A DNA stretch of 64,000 nt from Halobacillus hunanensis (GCF_900166655.1 NZ_FVZB01000006.1:682001-746000); one strand, 5' to 3'; numbered from the stretch's first letter, positions 51,127-61,013 are shown. Program-made: numbers and translations. Notes: generated by a model from the letters alone, not told the origin.

Positions 51127-51794
51127 TGTGTCTCACCTCAAGACTGGAAGTTGGTAGATTGAAATAGATAGATTTTTAAATAAGGGGACCTATAAAAGTC
51201 ACAATTTTACTATAGTAATTTTCTTTTCATTGTAGCATAGACCACAAGAGTAACTGTGGCCCCTTTTCCTACTCTAACTTCTGTCCCTCACCTAACCTCC
51301 TCTACTATTCCAAAATAACCCCCAAATAATTATCAGAAAATTCTTTTCAATATGTTTCGCATGTGTTAGTATGACGTATATAAAACGTTGTTATATTTTT
51401 ATATCATACAAAGGGCGGGAGATGATTCAACATGCATAAATGAGATCAGGATTGTAAGCAGTAAACCGTAAAAGTAAAAAGGTACAAGAAAAGTGAAAAA
51501 TCTGCAATGAATTCACACGAATGTCGAGATGTTAACCCTTTTAATATTTAATCTATAACAGCACTCCACTCGTAATGACACGACAAATCAGCCCTTATTC
51601 TATTCACCTTCGATAACTCACTCCAGTACACAGGATTGGAAGTCCAGTCAGCAGCATCATCAACGAAAAACATCCCTTCCACACATTACTTTTTATAACA
51701 AAATTATAAAGTACGTTAAATTAACGAACTATCAATAAATATTTTGAAAGGGCTTGCAAATTAAACAGATGTTAATTAAAGAGGAGAGATAACC
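51127..51794. other. 668-base leader region before the symporter operon
   Basis: No gene above start-codon and ribosome-site criteria. It contains a long AT-rich palindrome at 51369-51409 (GTATG...ATATAAAA...TTTTATAT...CATAC). The rest is AT-rich and unrecognised; a long untranslated leader or a lost gene is possible. Confidence 0.45.
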
Positions 51795-51914
51795 ATGCTT
51801 GGAATGGACGGTTTAATCATTGTATTCGCCTGGGTCGGCACAGCTTTATCAGCACTCGGCTGCGTTATTTATGGATTAATCAACTGGAACAAAGGAGGAG
51901 ATGATTCGCAATGA
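51795..51914 (+). CDS. symporter small accessory protein
   Basis: 39 residues: MLGMDGLIIVFAWVGTALS, then ALGCVIYGLINWN and a polar tail KGGDDSQ. One membrane helix. ATG after AAGAGGAGAGATAACC. Its stop codon overlaps the ATG of the symporter (ATGA), indicating coupled translation. It matches the small-subunit genes that precede SSS-family symporters in many Bacilli. Required with or stabilising the large subunit by analogy. Confidence 0.8.
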   Translation: MLGMDGLIIVFAWVGTALSALGCVIYGLINWNKGGDDSQ

Positions 51915-53497
51915 ATCTATCAGTACTTATCCCGCTATTAACCGTTTACATAGCCATTATGTCTGGGCTGGCTTATTACGGTTACCGAAAAACAAATACA
52001 GAAGCAGATTACCTTGTGGCAGGACGTAGTATCAACCCGATTGTTATGGCCCTCTCCTATGGGGCGACATTCATCAGTACTTCCGCGCTTGTCGGTTTTG
52101 GCGGAGTTTCGGCTATATACGGGTTTGGGATGCTATGGCTGGCTTTTTTGAATATTATATTGGGCATTTTTGTAGCTTTCGCCTTATTTGGGACAAGGAT
52201 CCGAAAACTGTCAGCTGAAATGAATGTGTTTACGTTTCCATCTTTTTTAGGGGAGCGATATAATTCGAAATTCATCACTGTGTTTTCGGGGATTATGATT
52301 TTTGTATTTATGCCAGCCTATACGAGTATTGTACTAATTGGCGGCGGTCGATTTTTGGAAGAAACACTAGCGATTGATTATAATATCGCCCTGTTAGTAT
52401 TGGCATTTATTGTAGGAGCTTACGTGATCAGTGGCGGACTGAAAGCCGTAATGTATACGGACGCCTTCGCGGCAATCGTTATGCTGGTTATGATGGCAAT
52501 CTTTTTGTTCGGGACGTATCAGGCAGTCGGCGGATTAACCGCAGGACATAGCGGGTTAACCGCGTTGAAGGAACTCGTCCCCGACGCTCTCGCGGAACAA
52601 GGACATCGTGGTTGGACAGCCATGCCGGCCTTTGGTTCTCCCATTTGGTGGACACTGGTCAGTACATTAATCATGGGGGTCGGCATTGGCGTATTGGCTC
52701 AGCCGCAGCTTACTATGCGGTGTATGACCGTAAAGGACAACCGCGCCTTAAATCGCTCCGTGCTCGTCGGCGGTATTTTCATATTTTTTATGACGGGCGC
52801 TGTGTTCATGATCGGACCGCTAACCAATCTTTATTTTTACAATACGACCGGCGAGCTTGCTATGACTGTGGCAGGCGGGAATGTTGACCTTGTTATCCCG
52901 ACCTTTATCAATGAAATGATGCCAGATTGGTTTGTTTATTTGTTTACCTTAACGGCATTGTCAGCCGTGATCTCAACGGTCAGTTCGTTAATTCACGTTC
53001 AGTCGGCTTCCTTTAGTGAAGACATCTTGAAGAACATCGGCGTCAACTCCGTATTCGGCAACAAAATCAGCATGTCTCGCGTTGGTGTCATCATTGGCAT
53101 GGCCGCTGCCATTTTATTAGCCTACATCTTGCCGGGCGGCGTCATAGCTCAAGCGACATCGTTCTGGTTCGGGATTTGTGCTGCTGGGTTTTTACCAGTA
53201 CTCATCGGCAGTCTATATTGGAAAAATTCAACAAGGGCCGGTGCTATTTCAAGTATCGTTGTTGGTTTTGCCGTAAGTATTATCGGTTTCCTGTTTTTCC
53301 ATCAAAAAGAAGCGGCAGCCATCGGATTAGCCAACGCCTTGTTCGGAATGGATACTTTAGCAGGCTTCCCGATGACTCATATTAATCCATTGTTCTACGC
53401 GCTTCCGCTTTCAAGCCTTGTATTTATTCTCGTTAGTTTGAAAACAGGCGAGCAGGTGGATATAGAAGTAACAGAGGACTCCGTCGTTTCGAAGTGA
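51911..53497 (+). CDS. sodium:solute symporter (SSS family)
   Basis: 528 residues, about 13 helices with the LeuT-type core. EADYLVAGRSINPIVMALSYGATFISTSALVGF is the family N-terminal pattern; GLKAVMYTDAFAAIVML and LFTLTALSAVISTVSSLIHV carry the sodium-site region. It is coupled to the small subunit upstream and to a secreted acylase 42 bases downstream, and the phenylacetate operon lies beyond. SSS members include phenylacetate (PaaL), acetate and proline carriers; phenylacetate is my inference. Confidence 0.88.
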   Translation: MNLSVLIPLLTVYIAIMSGLAYYGYRKTNTEADYLVAGRSINPIVMALSYGATFISTSALVGFGGVSAIYGFGMLWLAFLNIILGIFVAFALFGTRIRKLSAEMNVFTFPSFLGERYNSKFITVFSGIMIFVFMPAYTSIVLIGGGRFLEETLAIDYNIALLVLAFIVGAYVISGGLKAVMYTDAFAAIVMLVMMAIFLFGTYQAVGGLTAGHSGLTALKELVPDALAEQGHRGWTAMPAFGSPIWWTLVSTLIMGVGIGVLAQPQLTMRCMTVKDNRALNRSVLVGGIFIFFMTGAVFMIGPLTNLYFYNTTGELAMTVAGGNVDLVIPTFINEMMPDWFVYLFTLTALSAVISTVSSLIHVQSASFSEDILKNIGVNSVFGNKISMSRVGVIIGMAAAILLAYILPGGVIAQATSFWFGICAAGFLPVLIGSLYWKNSTRAGAISSIVVGFAVSIIGFLFFHQKEAAAIGLANALFGMDTLAGFPMTHINPLFYALPLSSLVFILVSLKTGEQVDIEVTEDSVVSK

Positions 53498-53539
53498 ATG
53501 AGAGGTACGATGGATATAAAAAAGATGGGAGGATCTCAA

Positions 53540-55990
53540 TTGCTATTGAAAAAAACGATCTTATTTTTGTTGTTGAGCGTAATGGTTTTTTCATCAAGTC
53601 AAGTAGAAGCAAAACAACAACCAAAAGACAAAAACGTAACCGTTAAAAATGGTACCGCGAAAATTGTTAGAGATGATTATGGGGTCCCGCATATTTACGC
53701 AAAGTCTAAGGATGACTTGTATCGTGCTTATGGCTATGTTACAGCTAAAGACCGCTTATTCCAACTTGTTATGTTTCGCCGCAGCAATGAAGGGAGAGTA
53801 TCGGCCATTTTTGGTAACAAGTATTTAGAGCACGATATGAGAATGCGGAGAGACGGTTATAGTGATAAAGAAGTAAAGAATATGATTTCACGAATGGATC
53901 CCTTTTCACAAAAAGTAATCAAAAATTATGCCAAAGGGATTACCAAATATATCAAAGAAGCTAATCAAGAACCTAATCGTTTACTATCAAAAGAATTCCA
54001 CAAATACGATATCAAACCTAAATCTTGGACAGGTGTTGACGTTTTAAGATTATACATGGCTTCTATGACGGTCTTTATGGATCAGGAACAGGAGTTAAAG
54101 AATGCGGCAACCCTGGCGAATTTAAAGCAGAACCATGGAGCTGATAAAGCTAAAAAAATGTTTAATGATATTTTCCCGAAAAATAATCCCGCCTCTCCTA
54201 CTAGCATTATGGGGGATGAAGAATTAGGTCAAAAACAACACTATGGAAACGGAAAGGTCAGACAAACCTCTGAAGCAGCGATTGAAGCTGCTGACAAAAT
54301 CAAGGATAGACGTAAAGAATTCGAGAAAACCTCTCACGAGTTAGGGGTCCCATTAAAAGTCGGAAGCAACGCCCTAATTGTTGGCTCAGAAAAATCTGAA
54401 TCTGGTAACGCCATGGTGTTTGGAGGTCCACAGGTTGGATTAACCGCTCCTGGTTTTATGTATGAGGTGGGGCTGCATGGTCCAGGGATTGATATTGAGG
54501 GATCTTCATTTATTGGATACCCATTCATTATGTTTGGGGCAACCAATAAATTCGGCTTTTCATCCACTGCCGGCTATGGCAACCAAGTCGATATATTTAA
54601 AGAGACATTAAACCCAAATAACCCTCACCAATATCAGTATAAAGGCGAATGGGCAGATATGAAAAAACGCGTCGAAAAGTTTCAAGTTCGTGATGAGAAC
54701 GGAGACATCCAAGAAGTTGAAAAAGTGTTTTACGAAACTGTTCACGGTCCTGTAATTTACCTGGATGAGGAAAAGCAAGCAGCCTACAGTAAATCGTGGA
54801 GTTTTCGTGGAACAGAAGGACAAAGCTGGTCCGCTTATTTACAAACCAATTGGGCACATAATCTAAATCAGTTCAAGAAAGCAGCCCGAAATTTTACGAT
54901 GTCACTGAATTGGTTCTATGCTGATAAACAAGGGAATATTGGTTATTTCCATGTAGGTCAATACCCTAAACGGGATCAGAGACTTGACTTTAGACTCCCG
55001 ACTCCCGGAACCGGTCAATATGAATGGGACGGATTCAAGGATACAGCAAATAATCCGTCTGTGATCAATCCGGACGTCGGTTTTGTTGCTAATTGGAATA
55101 ATAAACCTTCTCCAAATTGGCAGAATGGTGAATTAAGCTTTAATTGGGGAGCTGACCATAGAGTCCAACAGTACATTGATCAGGCGAAAAAAGCTGACAA
55201 ATTAAACTTACAGGAGATCAACGACATTAATTACCACGCAAGCCTTGTTAATTTAAGAACAAAATGGTTTAAGCCTTACCTACTAGACACTCTGGAGGGG
55301 GACATTGACAAAAATCCAGAATTAAAAGAGGTTTACCAGTATTTAAAAAACTGGAATAACCTCAATGAAGATCTAAATGATGATGGCTATTATGACAGTC
55401 CAGCTACAACTATTTTCGAAGCTTGGTGGTCCAACGTTCCAGCTAATCTATTTAAAGACGACCTTGGCAAAAGCTATGATGACCTAAAAGGAACCATTGA
55501 CCATCGGTATGGCTGCAGTTTATGTTTAAGAGTATTTCGCGGAGATGAAGCACAAAATGCTGTTCAATATGATTGGTTAAATGGAGAAAGTCGTGAGCAA
55601 ATTATAATGGAAAGCTTACATCAAGCGCTAAACGAACTAGAAAAAGAATATAACGGAAATATGGATGACTGGTTAACAGAAGTAAGGACAACAACGTTCG
55701 GAGCACAGTCACTGATCGGTGCACCACATGGTTTAGGCTCAGATATCCCAATCCCCGTTATGAATCGGGGAAGTGAAAATCATTACGTGGAATTAACAAA
55801 AAAGGGACCAGAAGGCTTTAACATCACTCCTCCAGGTCAAGTTGGGTTTATTAGTAAAGACGGTTCTGTTCACCAACATTACAATGACCAAATCAAGATG
55901 TACGCCAACTGGGAGTTTAAACCGATTCTTTTTACAAAACAGGACGTTATCAATAATACGGAATCGATCCATTACCTGCAATTCCGATAA
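53540..55990 (+). CDS. penicillin-G-acylase-type Ntn-hydrolase (secreted)
   Basis: About 816 residues from TTG 53540, which has GGGAGG seven bases upstream and yields the signal peptide MLLKKTILFLLLSVMVFSSS ending QVEA; an ATG at 53510 also has a usable site. The alpha-subunit part has VRDDYGVPHIYAKSKDDLY and YGYVTAKDRLFQL. The autocatalytic nucleophile is the Ser of KVGSNALIVG, followed by GGPQVGLTAPGFMYEVGLHG and FSSTAGYGNQVDIF as in B. megaterium penicillin G acylase. It releases phenylacetate or related acyl groups from amides outside the cell; N-acyl-homoserine-lactone acylase activity is the alternative. Confidence 0.88.
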   Translation: MLLKKTILFLLLSVMVFSSSQVEAKQQPKDKNVTVKNGTAKIVRDDYGVPHIYAKSKDDLYRAYGYVTAKDRLFQLVMFRRSNEGRVSAIFGNKYLEHDMRMRRDGYSDKEVKNMISRMDPFSQKVIKNYAKGITKYIKEANQEPNRLLSKEFHKYDIKPKSWTGVDVLRLYMASMTVFMDQEQELKNAATLANLKQNHGADKAKKMFNDIFPKNNPASPTSIMGDEELGQKQHYGNGKVRQTSEAAIEAADKIKDRRKEFEKTSHELGVPLKVGSNALIVGSEKSESGNAMVFGGPQVGLTAPGFMYEVGLHGPGIDIEGSSFIGYPFIMFGATNKFGFSSTAGYGNQVDIFKETLNPNNPHQYQYKGEWADMKKRVEKFQVRDENGDIQEVEKVFYETVHGPVIYLDEEKQAAYSKSWSFRGTEGQSWSAYLQTNWAHNLNQFKKAARNFTMSLNWFYADKQGNIGYFHVGQYPKRDQRLDFRLPTPGTGQYEWDGFKDTANNPSVINPDVGFVANWNNKPSPNWQNGELSFNWGADHRVQQYIDQAKKADKLNLQEINDINYHASLVNLRTKWFKPYLLDTLEGDIDKNPELKEVYQYLKNWNNLNEDLNDDGYYDSPATTIFEAWWSNVPANLFKDDLGKSYDDLKGTIDHRYGCSLCLRVFRGDEAQNAVQYDWLNGESREQIIMESLHQALNELEKEYNGNMDDWLTEVRTTTFGAQSLIGAPHGLGSDIPIPVMNRGSENHYVELTKKGPEGFNITPPGQVGFISKDGSVHQHYNDQIKMYANWEFKPILFTKQDVINNTESIHYLQFR

Positions 55991-56003
55991 AGAACTAATG
56001 GAA

Positions 56004-56037
56004 AAAGCGGCCTCCACAAGTGGGAGCCGCTTTCTAT
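56004..56037 (+). terminator. terminator after the acylase gene
   Basis: AAAGCGGC / GCCGCTTT stem with an extended inner helix, then CTATT. Confidence 0.7.
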
Positions 56038-56112
56038 TACTCTTTTGATGAGATCTTTAGTCAGTATCCTCGCTCCGCCTTTCAAGTGTTATATAAAAAA
56101 ATGGGGCGCCCT

Positions 56113-56300
56113 TTACATGAGGGGCACCCTCATTTCTTGAATGGGGGATATACTCCCCAACGAGAAACGATAACGTCCTGTCTCAAAAAGATAGCGACCT
56201 ATCTCAAAAATATACCTCCCTAACTCACAGTCATAACGACCTAACGAGCAGCTATTACGCCCTAACGACCAACCATAACGCCCTAACGAAAATTTTTCTT
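56113..56300. repeat. degenerate 21-bp tandem array
   Basis: Eight or so 21-base units (type CGTTAGGGCGTTATGGTTGGT on the minus strand) between the acylase terminator and the ferredoxin gene. Read on the minus strand it would spell (S/E)LGRYxx heptads, but no ribosome site supports translation. Confidence 0.7.
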
Positions 56301-56305
56301 CGTTT

Positions 56306-56545
56306 TCAGCCTGCTTCAAAAAACTTACGATTCAATTGAATATAATCACTTTCTTCCTCAGGAACTTCGTCTTCCATATAGATCGCTTCCACAGGACAAG
56401 CTGCCTCACAGGCACCACATTCAATACATACTTCTGGATCAATATGAAACATGTCTTCCCCTTCTTCAATACAATCTACCGGACAGACTTCGATGCATTC
56501 GCCTGCCTTTTCATCTTTACAAGGTGATGTAATTACAAAAGCCAC
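56306..56545 (-). CDS. 8-cysteine ferredoxin (2[4Fe-4S] or 7Fe type)
   Basis: 79 residues. Cys9, Cys17, Cys21 and Cys25 (with CxxxCP), and Cys40, Cys43, Cys46 and Cys50 (CxxCxxCxxxCP). The spacing of the first set is that of a Bacillus-type 7Fe ferredoxin, with a long gap between the first two Cys. ATG after AAGGAGGGCTTCACC. It closes the phenylacetate operon and may supply electrons to the epoxidase in place of PaaE; general use is possible. Confidence 0.88.
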   Translation of the reverse strand: MAFVITSPCKDEKAGECIEVCPVDCIEEGEDMFHIDPEVCIECGACEAACPVEAIYMEDEVPEEESDYIQLNRKFFEAG

Positions 56546-56591
56546 GGTGAAGCCCTCCTTCTTATAAAATCAAAAACCGCACAAAATACGT

Positions 56592-57791
56592 TTAATCCCT
56601 TTTTACAATCATCGAAATTCCTTGGCCTACGCCGATACACATTGTAGCCAGGCCACGTTTACTATCCCTCTTTTTCATTTCGTGCAGCAAGGTCGTTAGA
56701 ATTCTAGCTCCGCTGGCTCCTAACGGATGACCGTACGCAATCGAACCTCCATTGACATTGACAATATCCTGATCGAAGTTCAACTCACGGATACATGCAA
56801 GAGATTGGGAGGCAAATGCTTCATTTAATTCGATCAAGTCAAGATCATCCACGTTCATGTCAGCTCGTTTCAGCGCTTTTTGCGTAGCATGAATGGGACC
56901 AATGCCCATAATTCTAGGTTCCACTCCTGCTGTAGCTGAGGTAACATAAGTAGCAAGAGGTTCTAGTCCTAGATCCTCCGCCTTTTTCCGGCTCATTAAT
57001 AAAACAGCCGAAGCTCCATCATTGACTCCAGATGCATTCCCAGCGGTAATACTGCCATTGGAAAATAACGATGGAAGTTTATTTAATTTTTCCAGTGTAG
57101 TGGACGGTCTCGGGTGTTCATCTTCAGCCACCTCATATGTGCCCATCTTTCGGTCATGGATCGATACGGGTGTGATTTCTTCCTTCAACCGTCCACTTTC
57201 CATTGCTTCTTTGGCACGCAGTTGACTTTGATGAGCAAACTCATCTTGATCGGATCGTAAAATGTTATAGGCTTCAGCAACATTTTGAGCCGTTTCCGGC
57301 ATTGAGTCTGTGCCATACATTTCATCCATGGACGGGTGAGTGAAACGCCAGCCGATCGTCGTGTCCTGGAGCTGTTGATCACCGCGTTTGAATCCTTTGT
57401 CGGGCTTTCCCATCACATAAGGGGCGCGTGTCATACTTTCCGTCCCACCGGCGATCATTACGTCTCCCTGCCCGACAGCAATCGCCCGGGCAGCGTACGT
57501 CACCGCGTCCAATCCTGATCCGCACAATCGGTTAATCGTCGTACCTGCTACTGTAGTCGGATATCCAGCGAGTAATGTAGACATCCGCGCTACATTTCGG
57601 TTATCTTCTCCTGCCCCATTGGCATTTCCAAGGATGACCTCCTCGATTTCTTCAATCGGAAGCTTTGGATTACGCTCTCGTAAGGAACGTAGAACATGGG
57701 CTCCCAAGTCATCCGGGCGAACGCTTTTTAAAGCACCATTATACCGTCCAATCGGGGTTCTTACCGCATCTACAATTACAACTTCTTCCAT
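56592..57791 (-). CDS. paaJ: acetyl-CoA C-acyltransferase (3-oxoadipyl-CoA/PaaJ-type thiolase)
   Basis: 399-residue thiolase. Catalytic Cys in NRLCGSGLDAV, GGTESMTRAP, NASGVNDGASA, ELNEAFASQSLA, GGSIAYGHPLGASGARI and the C-terminal CIGVGQG with the second active-site Cys. ATG after AGGGAGGTGAACATTC. It releases acetyl-CoA and succinyl-CoA at the end of phenylacetate catabolism. Located between paaH and the ferredoxin gene. Confidence 0.87.
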   Translation of the reverse strand: MEEVVIVDAVRTPIGRYNGALKSVRPDDLGAHVLRSLRERNPKLPIEEIEEVILGNANGAGEDNRNVARMSTLLAGYPTTVAGTTINRLCGSGLDAVTYAARAIAVGQGDVMIAGGTESMTRAPYVMGKPDKGFKRGDQQLQDTTIGWRFTHPSMDEMYGTDSMPETAQNVAEAYNILRSDQDEFAHQSQLRAKEAMESGRLKEEITPVSIHDRKMGTYEVAEDEHPRPSTTLEKLNKLPSLFSNGSITAGNASGVNDGASAVLLMSRKKAEDLGLEPLATYVTSATAGVEPRIMGIGPIHATQKALKRADMNVDDLDLIELNEAFASQSLACIRELNFDQDIVNVNGGSIAYGHPLGASGARILTTLLHEMKKRDSKRGLATMCIGVGQGISMIVKRD

Positions 57792-57806
57792 GAATGTTCA
57801 CCTCCC

Positions 57807-58661
57807 TTACTCCTCATAGTTATATATACCGCGCCCGCTTTTTCTCCCTAACCTGCCTGCTTGAACGAGCTGTTCCAATAGCGGAGCAGGACGGTATTTT
57901 TCACCTAACGTTTCGTGTAAGTACTTTAAATTATTCAGGCGGGCGTCTAATCCGACCAAATCCCCAAGCTCAAGGGGACCCATCGGATAGTTCAAGCCGA
58001 GCCGAACCGCTTTATCAATATCTTCTGCAGTGGCCACGCCTTCCTGCAGCATTTGGAACGCCTCATTGCCGACAAGAGCACTGATTCTACTCGTCACAAA
58101 ACCAGGAAATTCATTGACTTCAACGGTTTCTTTCCCCATTTTTTCGGAAGAAACTCGAATAAGGTCCACCGTCTGATCGCTCGTTTCTAACCCCTTCACA
58201 ATCTCGACAAGCGGCATACGATGGACGGGATTAAAAAAGTGCATAACCGCTACTTGTGGTGCTCGATTTGTGTAGGAGCCGAGCTCTGTTGGACTGATTG
58301 TCGACGTATTTGAAGCAAAAATCGTATGCTCTGGTGCATGTTTATCTGCCGTCTCCAAAATTTGTTTCTTCAACTCACGTTTCTCTGGCACTGCTTCTAT
58401 CAGTAAATCAGCCGTACTTACGGTTGATTCAAGCTGTGAAGAGGTATGGAGATGATCCAGCAGTTCACGCGCCTGTTGTTCTGTGATTTTTTCCTTTTCA
58501 ATCCCTTTTCGTGTCGTTTTTTCAGCAAACGCATACGCATCCTGCAGCTGACTTTCCGACACATCAACTAAGGTGGTATGAAAACCGGCAAGGGCCGAGA
58601 CATAAGCAATGCCTCGCCCCATCACGCCAGCTCCCGCCACCGTCACGTTTTGTACAGCCAT
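57807..58661 (-). CDS. paaH: 3-hydroxyacyl-CoA dehydrogenase (PaaH-like)
   Basis: 284 residues. NAD-binding motif VAGAGVMGRGIAYVSAL at the N terminus, FASNTSTISPTELG, the catalytic His in MHFFNPVHRMPLVEIV with the partner Glu, and GFVTSRISALVGNEA leading into the C-terminal helical domain. ATG after AAGGAAGGGCTTAGACC. Oxidises 3-hydroxyadipyl-CoA in the pathway. Confidence 0.88.
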   Translation of the reverse strand: MAVQNVTVAGAGVMGRGIAYVSALAGFHTTLVDVSESQLQDAYAFAEKTTRKGIEKEKITEQQARELLDHLHTSSQLESTVSTADLLIEAVPEKRELKKQILETADKHAPEHTIFASNTSTISPTELGSYTNRAPQVAVMHFFNPVHRMPLVEIVKGLETSDQTVDLIRVSSEKMGKETVEVNEFPGFVTSRISALVGNEAFQMLQEGVATAEDIDKAVRLGLNYPMGPLELGDLVGLDARLNNLKYLHETLGEKYRPAPLLEQLVQAGRLGRKSGRGIYNYEE

Positions 58662-58682
58662 GGTCTAAGCCCTTCCTTTCTT

Positions 58683-60209
58683 TTACACTCCGAACGGATT
58701 TAGCGGTTTTGGTCCATAGTAAGAAAGAACACTTTTATCTTCCATATAAAGGTCGAGTGTTTCTACACAAAGTTCTCTGCCGAATCCAGATTGTTTATAG
58801 CCTCCAAATGGAGTGCCAGGGAATGCTGAGAATGGTGTATTGACCATCACGATTCCGGCTTCAATCTGATGGGAGACGCGAGTAGCTCGGCCCTGGTCCT
58901 TCGTCCATATCGCCGATCCTAATCCGTACTCTGTATCGTTGGCACGCTTGACTACATCTTTCTCATCCGTGAATTTCTCGACCACAACGACAGGGCCGAA
59001 GATCTCCTCTTTCACAGCTTTCATATCAGGGGTAACGTCGGTAATCACAGTCGGCTCATACCAATGACCATTTTCAAATCCTTCAATCTCCATGACTTTA
59101 CCGCCTGTCGCGATCGTCGCTCCTTCTTCTTTAGCGGACTGAACATAACTGTCTATAACTTCGAGCTGGTTGCGGCTGATGATCGAACCAAGGTGCGTCC
59201 CTTTATCAAATGGATCACCTGACTTCAGCTTCTCTGTTTTTGCAATAAATTGCTCCATAAATTCATCATAAATCGATTCATGCACAAACATGCGTGAACG
59301 CGCTTCACAGGATTGACCCGTGTTAAAGAAAATCCCAAATAATGAACCTGGAACAGCCGCATCTAAATCTGCATCTTCAAACACGATATTTGGTGATTTT
59401 CCGCCCAGCTCGAGGGTAAGGCGTTTTAGTGTCTCTGAAGACTTGCTCATAATATCTCTTCCTGTCGGTGTTGAACCTGTGAAGGCCACTTTGTTAATAT
59501 CTTTGTGTTCGACTAGGTAGTCGCCGACAACTTTGCCTGAACCTGGGAGCGTGTTCACGACGCCTTCTGGCACACCCGCTTCATGGCAAATTTCGTTCAA
59601 AATAATCGCTGTAATCGGCGTCAAACTAGCTGGTTTGATAATCACGGAACAGCCAGCTGCAATCGCCGGGGCTATTTTCCAGGCCGCCATCATCATCGGA
59701 TAATTCCATGGAATGATCTGGGCACACACTCCAACCGGTTCCTTGTGTGTATAGTTAAAAAAGCCATTCGGCATATTATTGACGGCACCGCGGTGGCCGA
59801 CAATCGCACCCGCATAAAATTCAAAGTCCTCAATCGACTGGTTGATTTGAACCTGTGCTGCCCCGACAGACTTCCCGCTGTTTAACACTTCCGCTTCAAC
59901 GAGTTCATTAAATCGTTCCCGCATAATCGCCGCAATTTTATTGAGGACACGGGAGCGTTTTCCGACCGGATATTTATTCTTCCATTTCCCCTTGTCAAAA
60001 GCGTTCCGCGCCGCTTGTACGGCCTTCTCAGCATCTTCCTGATTGGCTTTTGCAACCGTAGCCAGGACCTCACCTTTGGCAGGATTATATACTTCAAAAG
60101 TTTCACCGGAAGCACTTTCTACACGCTCCCCATTAATGATCATTCCATAATGTTCACGCTTCATCGCTCCAACCTCTGTTACTGCTTCTGCTGTTACTGT
60201 GCTTGTCAT
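58683..60209 (-). CDS. aldehyde dehydrogenase of the phenylacetate operon (standalone PaaZ-ALDH equivalent)
   Basis: 508 residues. IIPWNYPMMMAAWKIAPAIA and SVIIKPASLTP form the cofactor site, LELGGKSPNIVF contains the base Glu, and NTGQSCEARSRMFV the catalytic Cys. ATG after AAAGGAGTGGTGAGAT. Most proteobacteria use a fused PaaZ; here no MaoC-type hydratase domain is attached. As in Azoarcus pacL-type systems, a separate ALDH probably oxidises the ring-opened semialdehyde, with a hydratase doing the ring hydrolysis. Phenylacetaldehyde dehydrogenase is the alternative. Confidence 0.85.
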   Translation of the reverse strand: MTSTVTAEAVTEVGAMKREHYGMIINGERVESASGETFEVYNPAKGEVLATVAKANQEDAEKAVQAARNAFDKGKWKNKYPVGKRSRVLNKIAAIMRERFNELVEAEVLNSGKSVGAAQVQINQSIEDFEFYAGAIVGHRGAVNNMPNGFFNYTHKEPVGVCAQIIPWNYPMMMAAWKIAPAIAAGCSVIIKPASLTPITAIILNEICHEAGVPEGVVNTLPGSGKVVGDYLVEHKDINKVAFTGSTPTGRDIMSKSSETLKRLTLELGGKSPNIVFEDADLDAAVPGSLFGIFFNTGQSCEARSRMFVHESIYDEFMEQFIAKTEKLKSGDPFDKGTHLGSIISRNQLEVIDSYVQSAKEEGATIATGGKVMEIEGFENGHWYEPTVITDVTPDMKAVKEEIFGPVVVVEKFTDEKDVVKRANDTEYGLGSAIWTKDQGRATRVSHQIEAGIVMVNTPFSAFPGTPFGGYKQSGFGRELCVETLDLYMEDKSVLSYYGPKPLNPFGV

Positions 60210-60227
60210 ATCTCACCACTCCTTTAA

Positions 60228-61010
60228 TTAGTTTCCAATAAACGATGGTTTACGTTTTTCTTTGAATGCCTGCAGCCCTTCGCGATGATCATGAGACTGC
60301 CCTGCAATCCGCTGGGCCTGCGCTTCTTTTTCAAGCAAATCTTCAAAGGTAGAATTCATGCCATCGATCATGTATCGTTTTACTAGAGAAATAGATTGAG
60401 TAGGCATGTCTGCTAGTTTTTCAGAAAATTGAGCTACCCCATCCTCCCATTCCGAGGATTGTATCACCTCTGTGGCAAGCCCTAGTTCCTTCGCTTCTTC
60501 TCCCGTAATCGGTTTGCCAAGCACAGCTACTTCTAATGCTTTTGCATAGCCGATGAGCCGAGGCAGCATATAAAGGAACCCCGAATCCGGAATCAGCCCG
60601 ATGCTCATAAATGCGCTTACAAATTTGGTCTCTGGCTGAACTAACCGGAAATCGGCCACTAAGGCTAAACTCATTCCTGCGCCCGCTGCTGTCCCATTGA
60701 CTGCAGCCACGATCGGCTTTTCCGTTTGTTTGATCGCCTTCACCATCGGATGGTAGCGGTTACGAAGGAAGTCAGCATGATTGGTATTTTCATCGACTCC
60801 ACCCAAGTCCTCTCCGGCACAAAACGCTTTGCCTTCACCTGTAATCACGATACTTCTCACTTCACTATCTTTGCTTGCTGTCTTTAAAGCTTTGATGATC
60901 TCTTTGTTCATGACTTCTGTAAAAGCATTGAAGGCAGACGGTCGATTTAAGACGATCCTCGCGACACCTTTGCTTTGTTCATACGTAATCGTTTCGAATT
61001 CTGCTTCCAT
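60228..61010 (-). CDS. paaG: 1,2-epoxyphenylacetyl-CoA isomerase-like crotonase (PaaG)
   Basis: 260-residue crotonase-fold protein. GEGKAFCAGEDL is the CoA-binding/oxyanion segment; MSIGLIPDSGFLYMLPRLIG contains the PaaG-type Asp in PDSG; HDHREGLQAFKEKRKPSFIG is the C-terminal family motif. It is 3 bases from the next gene upstream. Converts the ring epoxide to oxepin-CoA. Confidence 0.85.
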   Translation of the reverse strand: MEAEFETITYEQSKGVARIVLNRPSAFNAFTEVMNKEIIKALKTASKDSEVRSIVITGEGKAFCAGEDLGGVDENTNHADFLRNRYHPMVKAIKQTEKPIVAAVNGTAAGAGMSLALVADFRLVQPETKFVSAFMSIGLIPDSGFLYMLPRLIGYAKALEVAVLGKPITGEEAKELGLATEVIQSSEWEDGVAQFSEKLADMPTQSISLVKRYMIDGMNSTFEDLLEKEAQAQRIAGQSHDHREGLQAFKEKRKPSFIGN

Positions 61011-61013
61011 TCA

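Noticed and set aside
56113-56319. Heptad-repeat protein (SLGRYxx units) on the minus strand
   Set aside because: The frame simply follows the 21-base tandem repeat; no ribosome site, and it overlaps the ferredoxin stop. Treated as repeat DNA.
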